9,312 bases of DNA. It comes from Alistipes sp. (GTDB lineage: Bacteria; Bacteroidota; Bacteroidia; Bacteroidales; Rikenellaceae). The position numbers and the translations under genes are program-made. Position 1 is the first letter of the stretch. Every line of letters begins with the position of its first letter. The notes under the pieces were generated by a model. It was not told where the DNA came from and searched no databases. It saw only the letters and a program-made list of their open reading frames with translations. The DNA lies in contig JAFNUH010000278.1 of assembly GCA_017384185.1 (NCBI GenBank), forward strand, positions 1 to 9,312, given 5' to 3'. Positions 1 to 8,644 of this stretch are shown one piece after another.

Positions 1-20
1 AAGTGTGCAGGCGATGGTGT

Positions 21-66
21 AAAAAAGTCGTTTCATAGCATTAACGGTTTATGCCTGAAACGACTT
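21..66 (-). terminator. Intrinsic terminator after uvrA
   Basis: Read on the minus strand, an 11-bp perfect arm (56-66, AAGTCGTTTCA) pairs with 25-35 (TGAAACGACTT). A further 4 bp (51-54 with 38-41) pair beyond a small 2x1 internal loop, leaving a 9-nt apical loop. The hairpin runs directly into six T residues on the minus strand (26-21). It begins 12 nt after the uvrA stop. There is no T tract on the other side, so it should act only on leftward transcripts and marks the end of the permease-uvrA unit. Confidence 0.85.
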
Positions 67-78
67 CAAATTTCATTC

Positions 79-2907
79 CTAAATACCCATACGGCGCAGA
101 AATTCTCCCGTGGCGCTCTCTGCGGAGTTGGCTATATCTTTTGGTGTGCCTTGCGCTACGATTCTGCCACCGCCAGCGCCACCCTCGGGACCAATATCAA
201 TAATATGGTCGGCAACCTTTATCACATCTAAGTTGTGCTCGATAACGATGGCGGTATTGCCTCTGTCAACCAACTTATTAATCACGCTCAGCAGTTGACG
301 AATATCCTCAAAGTGCAGACCCGTTGTAGGCTCATCCAAAATATAAAGCGTGCGACCCGTGTCGCTCTTCGATAGTTCGGCTGCCAACTTTATTCGCTGG
401 CTCTCGCCACCCGACAGAGTTGTGCAGGGCTGACCCAGGGTGAGGTAGCCCAAACCTACGTCTTGTATAGCCTTGAGCTTTTGGTATATGTTGGGGATGT
501 TGGCGAAGAAATCGACAGCGATATTTACCGTCATATTCAGCACCTCGTCAATACTCTTTCCCTTGTATTTAACCTCCAAAGTCTCTCGATTGTAGCGGTG
601 ACCACCACACGCCTTGCAACGCACATAAACGTCGGGCAGGAAGTTCATCTCGATGGTCTGTACGCCAGCACCACGACACTCCTCGCAACGACCACCCTTG
701 ACGTTGAACGAGAAACGTCCCGCCTTGAAGCCTCGTATCTGTGCATCGGGCGTAGCCTCGAATAGTTTTCGTATATCGGAAAAGACATTCGAGTAGGTTG
801 CTGGGTTGCTGCGTGGTGTGCGACCAATAGGCGACTGGTCAACAACCACCAACTTGTCGATATTATCTATGCCCTCAATGGCATCGTAATCCAGCGGCTG
901 GTCGAATGAGCGGTATAGATGGCGGCTGAGGATGGGGCGTAGGGTTTCGTTTATGAGTGTCGATTTTCCTGAGCCACTGACACCCGTAACGCAGATGAAT
1001 TTTCCAAGCGGGAACTCAGCATCCACGCCCTTGAGGTTGTTGCCTCGTGCGCCACGGATGGTAATTGTCTGCCCCGTGCCTTCACGCAGTGTCTGGGGAA
1101 TCTCAATCGTACGACGACCACATAGATAGTCAGCAGTGATAGAGTTCGAACGCATTATATCGTCGATTCTGCCCGTTGCTACTATCTGACCACCTCGGCG
1201 ACCCGCCTTGGGTCCCACATCAACTATATAATCCGCCGAGCGCATCATATCCTCGTCGTGCTCAACAACGATTACAGAGTTGCCCGCATCACGTAACTCT
1301 TGCAGAGTGGTGATAAGGCGACGGTTATCTCGTTGATGAAGACCGATGCTCGGCTCGTCGAGGATGTAGAGTACATTTACAAGCTTTGAACCTATTTGTG
1401 TAGCCAAGCGAATACGCTGGCTCTCGCCACCCGACAGAGAACGAGCAGCACGGCTTAGCGACAGATAACCCAAACCCACCTGACACAAGAAGTGCAGGCG
1501 TTCACGTATCTCCTTTACTATCTCCTGTGCAATTTTGCGCTCCTTGTCGTTGAAGTGTTGCTCGATGGTTGACATCCACTCGGCAAAGTCGGCAATAGAC
1601 ATAGCCGATACCTCGGCAATATTCTTCCCGCCAATGCGGAACTGCAAAGCCTCCTTCTTGAGTCGTGAGCCGCCGCAAACGCTACAAGGACGGTATGCCA
1701 TAAACTGCTCACGCCACTTCTGACCCTTCTTTGACTCCTCGTCGTCGGTAGCCTGCACATATTCCGCAATACCCTCCCATGGAATCATACGACGACCCGA
1801 CGTAGAGGTAAACTCCGACAAATCGACCGTCAAAGGTTTGGGGTCTCCGTAGAGTATGGCATTCATACCATCCTCCGATATGGTGCTTACAGGGTCTTCG
1901 AGTGTAAACTCATAACGACGACCCAGCATCGTAAGCAGAGTGAATATCTTGTTATTTTTATATTTTCCGATTGGCTCTATTGCACCCTCACGCAGAGATT
2001 TATTTTTGTCGGGAATAATCTTGTCACTATCGAAAACAGCCTCCGTACCCAATCCGCTGCATCGTGGGCAGGCGCCTTGTGGTGAGTTGAATGAGAAACT
2101 GTGTGGCGCAGGGTCCTCGAAGGCAACACCTGTCGAAGGACACATCAAGTGGCGTGAGTAGTAGCGCATACCATCGGCGTCGTAGTCGTACAACGCCATC
2201 GTACCCTTGCCTTGTCGCATAGCCTCCTTGAGCGAGGTCATAACACGCTCCTCAGCCTCGGCTGATATGCGCATACGGTCAACAACAAGGTCTATAGTGT
2301 GTATCTTGTAGCGGTCGAGCTTCATACCCGCCGTAATCTCTCGTATCTCGCCGTCAATACGAGCATAGATATATCCACGCTTTGCCAACGACTCAAACAT
2401 CTCACGGTAGTGACCCTTGCGACCCTTGACGATGGGAGCCATAAATGCCACCTTACGACCGTTGAAGCCTTTAAGTATTAGTTCGCAAATCTGCTCGTCG
2501 GTGTAATGTACCATCTCCTCGTTGGTGATGGGTGAGTAGGCTCGTGATGCACGAGCGTAGAGCAGACGCAGGAAGTCGTTAATCTCGGTGACGGTGCCGA
2601 CTGTTGAACGTGGATTCTTATTTGTTGTCTTCTGCTCGATGGCAACAACGGGGCTTAATCCCGTGATTTTATCCACATCGGGACGCTCCATTGTGCCGAC
2701 AAATTGGCGTGCGTAGGTTGACAGTGTCTCCATATAGCGACGCTGACCCTCGGCGTATATTGTATCAAAGGCGAGTGATGACTTTCCCGACCCCGAAAGA
2801 CCCGTGATAACCACAAGGGCGTTGCGAGGTATCTCCACATCAACGTTTTTGAGATTGTGGACACGTGCCCCCGTGACGATGATTTTATCCTCCTGACTTA
2901 ATCCCAT
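79..2907 (-). CDS. uvrA: Excinuclease ABC subunit A (UvrA)
   Basis: UvrA is the DNA-damage sensor of nucleotide excision repair. It dimerises, binds distorted DNA and loads UvrB, which then recruits UvrC for dual incision; it acts in the cytoplasm on the chromosome. The 942-aa product is close to the E. coli length (940). Using numbering from this start, the first Walker A (GLSGSGKS) is at about 36-43 and the first ABC signature [12 protein letters not shown] at about 490. The first Walker B ([10 protein letters not shown]) is at about 512, the second Walker A (GVSGSGKS) at about 640, the second signature at about 830 and the second Walker B ([10 protein letters not shown]) at about 852. Zinc-binding CxxC pairs are present: CPRC (about 281) with CSVC (about 407), and CEEC with CKAC near 740-763, the zinc-finger module typical of the family. 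A TTG three codons upstream (2916) would overlap the permease stop. The ATG at 2907, 2 nt after that stop, fits the family's usual N-terminus better. No residue looks missing. Confidence 0.98.
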   Translation of the reverse strand: MGLSQEDKIIVTGARVHNLKNVDVEIPRNALVVITGLSGSGKSSLAFDTIYAEGQRRYMETLSTYARQFVGTMERPDVDKITGLSPVVAIEQKTTNKNPRSTVGTVTEINDFLRLLYARASRAYSPITNEEMVHYTDEQICELILKGFNGRKVAFMAPIVKGRKGHYREMFESLAKRGYIYARIDGEIREITAGMKLDRYKIHTIDLVVDRMRISAEAEERVMTSLKEAMRQGKGTMALYDYDADGMRYYSRHLMCPSTGVAFEDPAPHSFSFNSPQGACPRCSGLGTEAVFDSDKIIPDKNKSLREGAIEPIGKYKNNKIFTLLTMLGRRYEFTLEDPVSTISEDGMNAILYGDPKPLTVDLSEFTSTSGRRMIPWEGIAEYVQATDDEESKKGQKWREQFMAYRPCSVCGGSRLKKEALQFRIGGKNIAEVSAMSIADFAEWMSTIEQHFNDKERKIAQEIVKEIRERLHFLCQVGLGYLSLSRAARSLSGGESQRIRLATQIGSKLVNVLYILDEPSIGLHQRDNRRLITTLQELRDAGNSVIVVEHDEDMMRSADYIVDVGPKAGRRGGQIVATGRIDDIMRSNSITADYLCGRRTIEIPQTLREGTGQTITIRGARGNNLKGVDAEFPLGKFICVTGVSGSGKSTLINETLRPILSRHLYRSFDQPLDYDAIEGIDNIDKLVVVDQSPIGRTPRSNPATYSNVFSDIRKLFEATPDAQIRGFKAGRFSFNVKGGRCEECRGAGVQTIEMNFLPDVYVRCKACGGHRYNRETLEVKYKGKSIDEVLNMTVNIAVDFFANIPNIYQKLKAIQDVGLGYLTLGQPCTTLSGGESQRIKLAAELSKSDTGRTLYILDEPTTGLHFEDIRQLLSVINKLVDRGNTAIVIEHNLDVIKVADHIIDIGPEGGAGGGRIVAQGTPKDIANSAESATGEFLRRMGI

Positions 2908-2909
2908 TA

Positions 2910-3728
2910 TTAGCAAACAATACAGTTATGTCCGCTTAGTGCCAATATCGAGTGCATCAACTCGTGCAGAGAGATAACACCAATGAGGTCTGCAAAGCAG
3001 ATAATCAAAATTACAAGCGTGAACCATTTGACAAACTTTACTCCCCACGCCATAGCAAAGTGCGAGGCAAGAGCAGCACCGATTATATTACCCAAACCGT
3101 GCCACAATCCGTAGGCGTAGTCAACGTGTCCGTCGAGCATAAAGATTATCAATGAGAAGGGCGTTGCTACGAATATGATAAATCCCTTTATGACATTTGC
3201 TGTTATAATATCGAGCTTCATCGACCAGATGGCAACAGCTAAGATTACATATCCCAAGCCAATGTAGATATATCCGCCGTAGAATCCCAGTAACATAAAC
3301 CAGATGTAGTGCCACCAGCGAATCTCCAATGGATGCCCGCCGTGGATGTTAGGGCGGTTATTGTTTCTATCGAATATCATATATAGCAATACCACGGTAA
3401 GCACCACACCCATACAAATCTTAAATACTAAATCGCTGATGTGCGTGGCAACCATCGAGCCCGCTATGTTACCAATAACGGCAGGGATAGATAGTTTTAT
3501 GCCGCTCTTAATGTCGAGCATACGCTTACGCAGAAAGGCGAGCGAAGCTGTGAAGTTTTGTAGTACAACGGCTATGCGGTTTGTTCCATTTGCTACGCTG
3601 ATGGGTAGTCCCAATACCATAAACAGCGTCATAGATATTATCGCACCACCACCGGCAAGGGTGTTGATAATACCTACGATGATGCCAGAGACCACCAGCA
3701 TTAAAATTATTATAATCGAGTCGTTCAT
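2910..3728 (-). CDS. TauE/SafE-family membrane permease (putative sulfite/anion exporter)
   Basis: This is a 272-aa polytopic inner-membrane protein of the TauE/SafE family (DUF81-type). Members are proposed to move sulfite, sulfoacetate or related organosulfur anions, but most have no tested substrate. About eight hydrophobic segments can be picked out, near residues 3-24, 27-50, 75-96, 100-119, 138-168, 175-202, 205-230 and 236-255. The family's glycine-rich turn after helix 1 (LAGGGAIISMTLFMVLGLP) and the following GTNRIAVVLQN stretch near residue 50 are both present. The length is normal. It begins a two-gene unit with uvrA, whose ATG lies 2 nt past this stop, so the two are almost certainly co-transcribed. 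The tail ends in HNCIVC, which is unusual for a membrane permease. No sulfur-metabolism gene lies nearby, so the substrate cannot be inferred from context. Confidence 0.85.
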   Translation of the reverse strand: MNDSIIIILMLVVSGIIVGIINTLAGGGAIISMTLFMVLGLPISVANGTNRIAVVLQNFTASLAFLRKRMLDIKSGIKLSIPAVIGNIAGSMVATHISDLVFKICMGVVLTVVLLYMIFDRNNNRPNIHGGHPLEIRWWHYIWFMLLGFYGGYIYIGLGYVILAVAIWSMKLDIITANVIKGFIIFVATPFSLIIFMLDGHVDYAYGLWHGLGNIIGAALASHFAMAWGVKFVKWFTLVILIICFADLIGVISLHELMHSILALSGHNCIVC

Positions 3729-3892
3729 TGTCGATTCAGGTTATAATTTAGTCGTTTTAATTTCCAATTTGTAAAAATAAGAAAAAAATATAGCAAATAG
3801 AAATTTTTGGAAGTTTTTCTGTTGAGATAATAAAAATAGGGCGCTAACTCTTAGTTAGCACCCCATTTTTGAGACTTGTTAGACAGCTTCTT
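3729..3892. other. AT-rich intergenic region between the two transcription units
   Basis: This 164-bp gap holds the terminator of the methyltransferase unit on its right and should hold the promoter of the permease-uvrA unit on its left. On the minus strand the 100 bp before the permease ATG are very rich in A and T. A one-mismatch -7 box (TCTATTTG, 3794-3801) exists but has no TTG or TTTG at the expected distance upstream, so I do not call a promoter. No small reading frame or RNA gene is evident. Confidence 0.6.
3831..3863 (-). terminator. Intrinsic terminator after the methyltransferase gene
   Basis: On the minus strand an 11-bp stem (GGGTGCTAACT, 3853-3863, with AGTTAGCGCCC, 3839-3849) closes on a 3-nt AAG loop and is followed by TATTTTTA. 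One of the 11 pairs is a G-U wobble in the leftward RNA. In a rightward RNA the same position would be a C-A mismatch, so the structure is built for the leftward transcript. It starts about 30 nt after the methyltransferase stop. A T run (3866-3870) also follows the stem on the plus strand, but no rightward gene here would need it. Confidence 0.88.
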
Positions 3893-4657
3893 TTACTTCT
3901 GCGCTATGTAGTATAGGTCGAAACACTCATCGTTCACGGGAACCACCGAGTAATCTTCCATCGTGATTGACGAGGTTAACTCGTTGTTTTGATTGAGTAG
4001 TCGGCGACGATTTAGTCGGTTAAGAATGTCGTATGGAATCTGTAACATCCATCGTGGTAGGCGGTGCTGCAAATCCAAAATATCGAAACGTGTTATGCGC
4101 TCCACACCTCGGCGATTGGCCGCATAGTACTCCATAATCTTTTTATTGCCGGCAACACCCATCATCTCCACCTTTGAGAACTCTGCCGAGAGTAATGTTT
4201 TTAGCTCTTGGGCGGTGTACTCACGAACGTGCCACGGATTACGAGTGAGCGACATCGGGGCGTTAGGTGTAGAGACAATAAAGACACCACCTTTACGCAA
4301 CACACGACTAACCTCTGCTACGAACTTCTTATCCTGCTCGATATGCTCAATTACCTGAAATGAGATTACAAAATCAAAGCTCTCGTCAGGGAAATTGATT
4401 GGCGGCACTGCCATCTGCTGAAACTCTGCATTGGCAGGAAGAGTGACATTATAGGCGCAACTCTTGTCTATGGTTACATATCTCTTAGCAGACGGAGCTA
4501 CAACCTCTACGCCATAGCCCATACCCGTGCCAATCTCAAGCACGTCGCCTTGCACCAACTCTGCCGCCTTGTAGTATGCCAGAATTGAGCGCTGAAAGAC
4601 GTAGTTGTCCGATGCGTCACGGTTTGATACTCTCTCTGCCGTATGGATGGTTGCCAT
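3893..4657 (-). CDS. Class I SAM-dependent methyltransferase, substrate unknown
   Basis: The 254-aa soluble protein has a Rossmann-type methyltransferase core of the Methyltransf_11/UbiG-like kind. Motif I, the glycine-rich SAM loop, is LEIGTGMGYG at residues 40-49. The acidic residue that usually holds the SAM ribose is D64, at the end of the next strand (YVTIDK). Motif IV-like FDFVISFQVIEHI spans 94-106, and a post-motif VLRKGGVFIVSTPN lies near 119-132. The N-terminal segment (NYVFQRSILAYYKAAELV, about 18-35) and the C-terminal 90 residues are not diagnostic of a substrate. The start ATG overlaps the stop of the CvfB-like gene by one base (TAATG), which implies translational coupling, and a terminator follows the stop. 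Neither the sequence nor the neighbours show whether it methylates a small molecule, lipid, protein or RNA. The general class is secure. Confidence 0.9.
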   Translation of the reverse strand: MATIHTAERVSNRDASDNYVFQRSILAYYKAAELVQGDVLEIGTGMGYGVEVVAPSAKRYVTIDKSCAYNVTLPANAEFQQMAVPPINFPDESFDFVISFQVIEHIEQDKKFVAEVSRVLRKGGVFIVSTPNAPMSLTRNPWHVREYTAQELKTLLSAEFSKVEMMGVAGNKKIMEYYAANRRGVERITRFDILDLQHRLPRWMLQIPYDILNRLNRRRLLNQNNELTSSITMEDYSVVPVNDECFDLYYIAQK

Positions 4658-5487
4658 TATTTCTCTCGTATTTCGAATTTGTCGGCTGTGATAGCGCCAC
4701 GCTTGAGGAGCATACCTACGGCACGTTTAAATACCTTCTTACTCATCTGTGTAGCGGCGTGAATCTGCTCGGGTGTTGAGTCGTCACCAACGGGCAATAC
4801 TCCGCCGTTATCCTGCAATATCTTAAGCAAACCCTCTGCCGAAGTAGCTACGCCATCGTAACCCTCCTGCCGTAACGAGAGGTCGATGCGATTATCGTCT
4901 GTAATGCGGCGTACGAAGCCCTCAAAGCGGTCGCCAATCTGCACCTTCTGGAAAATCTGATTCTTATATACCATACCCCAGTGGCGTGAGTCGATGATAG
5001 CACGGTAGCCGATAGGGCTCTCCGATGCAATCAGAATATCGACCTTCTGGCGAGGCTTGACGGTAATAATATCATTGTCGATAAAGGGTTTTAGCTTCAT
5101 CGTAGCTACGCAGCGCCCCGTGATGTTATCAACATAGAGCCACACGATATAACTGCGACCTGCCAACACGCCGCCCTGCTGGTTGCGGTTGGGAAGGAAT
5201 AGATCCTTGCCCTTCAGACCCCAATCCAAAAAGGCTCCGTGAATATTTTTGTCAACAACCTTTAGGTATGCGGCACGTCCCTCGGTGATAAGAGGTTTGT
5301 CGGTTGTGGCAACCAAACGGTCCTCAGAGTCGTGATATACGAATACCTCAATCTCATCGCCAATGGCGTTGGTGAGCGATACATAACGGTTGGGTAGCAA
5401 AACCTCCTGACCCTCCTCATCGACCAGATATAGACCGAAGTCCGAAATGCGGTTTACCTTTAGTGTTTGAATATGTCCTACTTTCAT
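4657..5487 (-). CDS. S1-domain RNA-binding protein, CvfB/YitL-like
   Basis: The 276-aa product resembles the CvfB (YitL) family: tandem S1-type OB folds followed by a winged helix, known in Gram-positives as RNA-binding regulators of virulence-factor expression. Using this start, an S1-like unit opens the protein (KVGHIQTLKVNRISDFGLYL, about 2-65). A second covers about 66-135 (AAYLKVVDKNIHGAFLDWGL, ending near MKLKPFI). A third spans about 143-210 (KVDILIASESPIGYRAIIDS to DDNRIDLSLRQEG). The last 60 residues (AEGLLKILQDNGGVLPVGDD onward) look like the winged helix; this part has led some annotations to call homologues GntR regulators, which I consider misleading. A GTG at 5517 would give ten more residues (LSLPNNLFE). 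The ATG at 5487 is preferred because the family begins MKVG and because a probable -7 promoter box lies between the two. It is translationally coupled to the methyltransferase downstream. Confidence 0.88.
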   Translation of the reverse strand: MKVGHIQTLKVNRISDFGLYLVDEEGQEVLLPNRYVSLTNAIGDEIEVFVYHDSEDRLVATTDKPLITEGRAAYLKVVDKNIHGAFLDWGLKGKDLFLPNRNQQGGVLAGRSYIVWLYVDNITGRCVATMKLKPFIDNDIITVKPRQKVDILIASESPIGYRAIIDSRHWGMVYKNQIFQKVQIGDRFEGFVRRITDDNRIDLSLRQEGYDGVATSAEGLLKILQDNGGVLPVGDDSTPEQIHAATQMSKKVFKRAVGMLLKRGAITADKFEIREK

Positions 5488-5505
5488 CTCGAATAAATTA
5501 TTTGG

Positions 5506-5538
5506 CAAAGATAGCACTTAATTCTCAATTCTCACAAT
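5506..5538 (-). promoter_or_regulatory. Probable Bacteroidetes-type promoter for the cvfB-like gene
   Basis: On the minus strand TATCTTTG (5506-5513) matches the Bacteroidetes -7 consensus TAnnTTTG exactly and is followed by C. ATTG (5535-5538), 21 nt upstream, could serve as the -33 element (consensus TTTG, usual spacing about 19-20). Transcription would begin near 5500, giving a leader of only about 15 nt before the ATG at 5487. The -33 element falls in the last codons of the AddA-like gene. The box is convincing; the -33 element and its spacing are only fair. Confidence 0.55.
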
Positions 5539-8500
5539 ATCACCCGACAAGAGATACCATACATAGCCTTCAACACGCTCATATCCCATCTGCGTGAGCA
5601 GTGTCATATACTCTCCAATCTGTTTACGATGTGATGAGAGAGCCTTCTCGCCGAACTTGTAATCGACAACCACTGCCCTCGTGCCACTAATCATAACACG
5701 GTCGGGGCGGCGTGTGCCAGCTGTATGGCTTGAGAGTATGTCGCACTCACGGCGTACCTCATCCCACTTGCCAAACCACTCGGCTACCTCCGAACGAGAG
5801 AACTCTCGCTCGATTATTTGCTTCATCTCCGCAGCCTGCTCGCCACTAAGTTTGCCATCAATTTGTGACTTCTCTATCAAGGCGGTTATCTCGGCAGCAT
5901 TGTCAGCCTGGTTTAATATCTCGTGCATAATGATTCCTATGTTGCGTTGCGCAAGCGATGGTGTCTCACTATCCTCGAAGTATCTCTGCGAGGGTAGGCG
6001 CAGAGCCATACGCACCTCGGAGGTGGGGTAGCTACGCATCAATACGTTTTTCACATCCGACTCTCGCTCCTCGCTTACGGCTTCAGGGGCGCTCTTCTCG
6101 CCAAACTCAGCCCAACGGCGCTCTCCATCGTCGCTCTTTACGGCATATTCTTCTACGGCGTTCCAAAGCAAAAGACCTGTATCCTTTAATTTGTGGTCCT
6201 TTTTTGTCGTTGGTATGAAGGCGTATAACTCCTCCTTTGCACGAGTGAGGGCAACGTATAAAATATTTATCGCCTCGACGTGCGAATGGATCTTCTCTCT
6301 GAAATATTCATCGGCATAGATGGTCTGCTCCATCTTGCTGCTATAATTTACAGGGAACTGACCAATTTCCGATAAGTCACCCTCCTGCGAAGGCGTAGCC
6401 CATATTGTTGTCTTGAGGTGGTTAGGCTCCAATTCCCAACTGCAGTAGGGTATGATTACAACCTTCTTCTCCAGACCCTTTGCCTTGTGTATTGTGGTAA
6501 GTTCAATTGTCGAGTCGTTCTTCTCTACGCTGAGGTTTTTCGTTGCACCCTTCTCATCCCACATCTTTAGGAATAGCTGTATATCGGCAACCTTCGATGC
6601 ACAAAAGGCAACTACCTGCTCGTGCAATGCCTGAAGATAGGCAAGCTCGCTATGCCGTTGGTTGAGAGCATACTCGATAACGATACGCTCGAATGCCTGC
6701 TCGGGCGATAGTTGGCTGATGTAGATTAGCATATGCTGCTCGTCGTCCGATAGAGGCTGGTCGTATTCCCTACCGAGGTAGTCGTTCATAATGGCGAGGC
6801 TGATGGTGTCACGACGGTTTTGCGAAAGACGCATTACGGCAATTATAAAGTTGCTTATTGCCGCCGAGCCTACAATCAGCGAGTCCTGGGTCATTATGTT
6901 GAACGAGTTGTTCTTCTGTTTATAATCCAGTAGAATCTTTGCCGCCTTAGCACCCTCCTTGCCATATCTGTAGAGAATCATTATATCGTTGTACGAGTAT
7001 CCTCTTTCAATAGCGGACTCGATACACTCGATAATAGGTGGCTGCTCATCGAAAGGCTCCACACGAACATATCCGCACTTCTGACTCTTTTTGCGGGGTG
7101 TCTGCTCGTGGCTCGTATAGGCATTCTCTAAGGTGTTGTACAGCTCCTGATGGGTCTTTGTAGTTATGGTGCCGTTGGCTGATGCTTCGTCGAGTTTTTG
7201 GTTGAGGATTACATTATCTTCTGCCACAACCTTGCCAACGACCATATTGTTAAACTCAACCACCTGCTTAAGACTTCGATAGTTGTCAACCATATCTTCG
7301 GTGTGGGTGTCGGCGTGACCCAACGCATCGCTGACGCCTTGTTGAAGGATTCGCCAATCGCCTCCACGCCAACGGTAGATAGATTGCTTCACGTCGCCTA
7401 CAATCAGCACCGACTCATCCTCCGATTGTGACATAGCATTCTTGAGCAGCGGAACGAAATTGCTCCACTCCTTGAGCGATGTATCTTGGAACTCATCAAT
7501 CATAAAACGCTCGAAACGGTTGCCCGTCTTCTCATAAATAAACGGAGCGTCGTTGCTCTCTATGAATTGTGAGAGGATATACTTTGTCTCGGAGAGCAAC
7601 ATAACGCCCTCCTGGTCGCACTGCTCACGCACCTTGCGGTAGATATCTTGCAGCAGGGCGTAGCTGCGATATTGCTGTTTTACGACGCTGAGCGTAGTCC
7701 ACAGCTTCTCGTTACGTTGGCAGATGTCGATAGCTTTTTTAAGCAGGGGGCATAGTTCCGACGCAATGGCTTGAGCCGTGATGTTGTCAGACCAACCTTC
7801 AGCAGACTCAGCTCTTGAGATAATAGTTTTTGTTATGTTGAACTTCTGCTCGGCAGCGAGTTTTGCAAAGGTGTAGGCAAAACTTGTTGATTTACCCTTG
7901 AAATCCGAGGGCTCAACGCCTGCTCGGTCCATAATCTCCATAGCCTTTACGCCCAATGCCTTCAGCTCGGCATTTGCTTTGGCGACACGAGCCTCTGCCT
8001 GCTGGATAATTTTGCCGAGTTGCTCACGAGGTACAGAGTTCTGAATAGCCTGCTTCGATGTCTCGTTGAAGATAGCACGACCCAATTTGTTCATCGTGCT
8101 ACGTATATCCCACGACTTATTGTCGTCGATAGTCTCCTGCGCAAGAGCTAAAATCCAGCTTTGCAAATCCTTATCCTCGGCTATCTCCTCAATCAATGCA
8201 TCTGTGCTATGAGCCAATATCGTATCCGTGTCAAGCTCGATGTTGTAATTGAGGTCGATACCCAACTCCTTGATGAAGGCACGAAGTATTCGCTGAAAAA
8301 ACTTATCAATCGTGAGAATGGTAAAGTGCGAATAGTCGTGCAGAATCTTCGTGCAGATGACCTTTGCACGCTGTGAAATCTCCTCAGCCGGCAGGGCGAG
8401 GTCTTGTTTGAGGTCAGCCATATAGCTACAACTATCGGGACGTACCACAAGGTCGTTTATTTCCTTGAGGATACGGCTCTTCATCTCCTCGGTGGCCTTG

Positions 8501-8640
8501 TTCGTAAAGGTCACGGCGAGAATAGCACGATAGAGATAGGGTTTTGCGTGAAAATGCTTTATAGTGTCGTGCACGAACTTATATGCCAAACGGTATGTCT
8601 TGCCAGAACCAGCGCTGGCGCTTAAAATCTTTGCTCTCAT
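5518..8640 (-). CDS. AddA-like UvrD/REP helicase with C-terminal PD-(D/E)XK nuclease
   Basis: This 1040-aa protein is the helicase-nuclease subunit of an AddAB/RecBCD-type complex, which unwinds and resects double-strand breaks to make 3' tails for RecA. Superfamily 1 helicase motifs appear in order: motif I SASAGSGKT (7-15), Ia AVTFTNKATEEM (about 40), II MIDEFQDTS (about 380), III VGDVKQSIYRWRGGD (about 412), V TIHKAKGLEKKVV (about 714) and VI LYVALTRAKEELY (about 793). The C-terminus carries a RecB-family nuclease: a GIIMH histidine motif near 906, D980 (RPDRV), D993 and K995 (VVDYKFGE), then a Q-x3-Y motif (QIGEY) near 1007. The nuclease therefore looks active. An open frame reaches back to 8784, but the family begins at MRAKILSASAGSGKT and an ATG at 8640 sits 4 nt after the stop of the AddB-like gene, so I use 8640. 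RecB is the main alternative name; the PD-(D/E)XK partner just upstream and no visible RecC or RecD favour AddA. Confidence 0.93.
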   Translation of the reverse strand: MRAKILSASAGSGKTYRLAYKFVHDTIKHFHAKPYLYRAILAVTFTNKATEEMKSRILKEINDLVVRPDSCSYMADLKQDLALPAEEISQRAKVICTKILHDYSHFTILTIDKFFQRILRAFIKELGIDLNYNIELDTDTILAHSTDALIEEIAEDKDLQSWILALAQETIDDNKSWDIRSTMNKLGRAIFNETSKQAIQNSVPREQLGKIIQQAEARVAKANAELKALGVKAMEIMDRAGVEPSDFKGKSTSFAYTFAKLAAEQKFNITKTIISRAESAEGWSDNITAQAIASELCPLLKKAIDICQRNEKLWTTLSVVKQQYRSYALLQDIYRKVREQCDQEGVMLLSETKYILSQFIESNDAPFIYEKTGNRFERFMIDEFQDTSLKEWSNFVPLLKNAMSQSEDESVLIVGDVKQSIYRWRGGDWRILQQGVSDALGHADTHTEDMVDNYRSLKQVVEFNNMVVGKVVAEDNVILNQKLDEASANGTITTKTHQELYNTLENAYTSHEQTPRKKSQKCGYVRVEPFDEQPPIIECIESAIERGYSYNDIMILYRYGKEGAKAAKILLDYKQKNNSFNIMTQDSLIVGSAAISNFIIAVMRLSQNRRDTISLAIMNDYLGREYDQPLSDDEQHMLIYISQLSPEQAFERIVIEYALNQRHSELAYLQALHEQVVAFCASKVADIQLFLKMWDEKGATKNLSVEKNDSTIELTTIHKAKGLEKKVVIIPYCSWELEPNHLKTTIWATPSQEGDLSEIGQFPVNYSSKMEQTIYADEYFREKIHSHVEAINILYVALTRAKEELYAFIPTTKKDHKLKDTGLLLWNAVEEYAVKSDDGERRWAEFGEKSAPEAVSEERESDVKNVLMRSYPTSEVRMALRLPSQRYFEDSETPSLAQRNIGIIMHEILNQADNAAEITALIEKSQIDGKLSGEQAAEMKQIIEREFSRSEVAEWFGKWDEVRRECDILSSHTAGTRRPDRVMISGTRAVVVDYKFGEKALSSHRKQIGEYMTLLTQMGYERVEGYVWYLLSGDIVRIEN

Positions 8641-8644
8641 ATAT

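Noticed and set aside
110..2481. Several plus-strand and alternative minus-strand frames of 60-100 codons inside uvrA
   Set aside because: All overlap a strongly conserved gene in other frames and show no domain, family resemblance or promoter.
2889..2894. AGGAGG on the minus strand near the start of uvrA, resembling a Shine-Dalgarno site
   Set aside because: It lies downstream of the start, inside uvrA codons, and no start codon follows at the right distance. It encodes part of the N-terminus.
3346..3774. A 142-codon open frame on the plus strand antisense to the permease gene
   Set aside because: It lies opposite a clear membrane-protein gene and its translation shows no recognisable domain. 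Frames like this are common opposite long genes.
5488..5517. GTG start for the cvfB-like gene directly after the AddA-like stop
   Set aside because: The ten extra residues do not belong to the S1 domain, and the probable -7 promoter box would fall inside the coding region.
5521..5534. Tandem heptamer ATTCTCA-ATTCTCA at the end of the AddA-like gene
   Set aside because: It encodes the last residues of the protein (RIEN) and has only two copies. It overlaps the region between the promoter boxes, so an operator is conceivable, but nothing else supports one.
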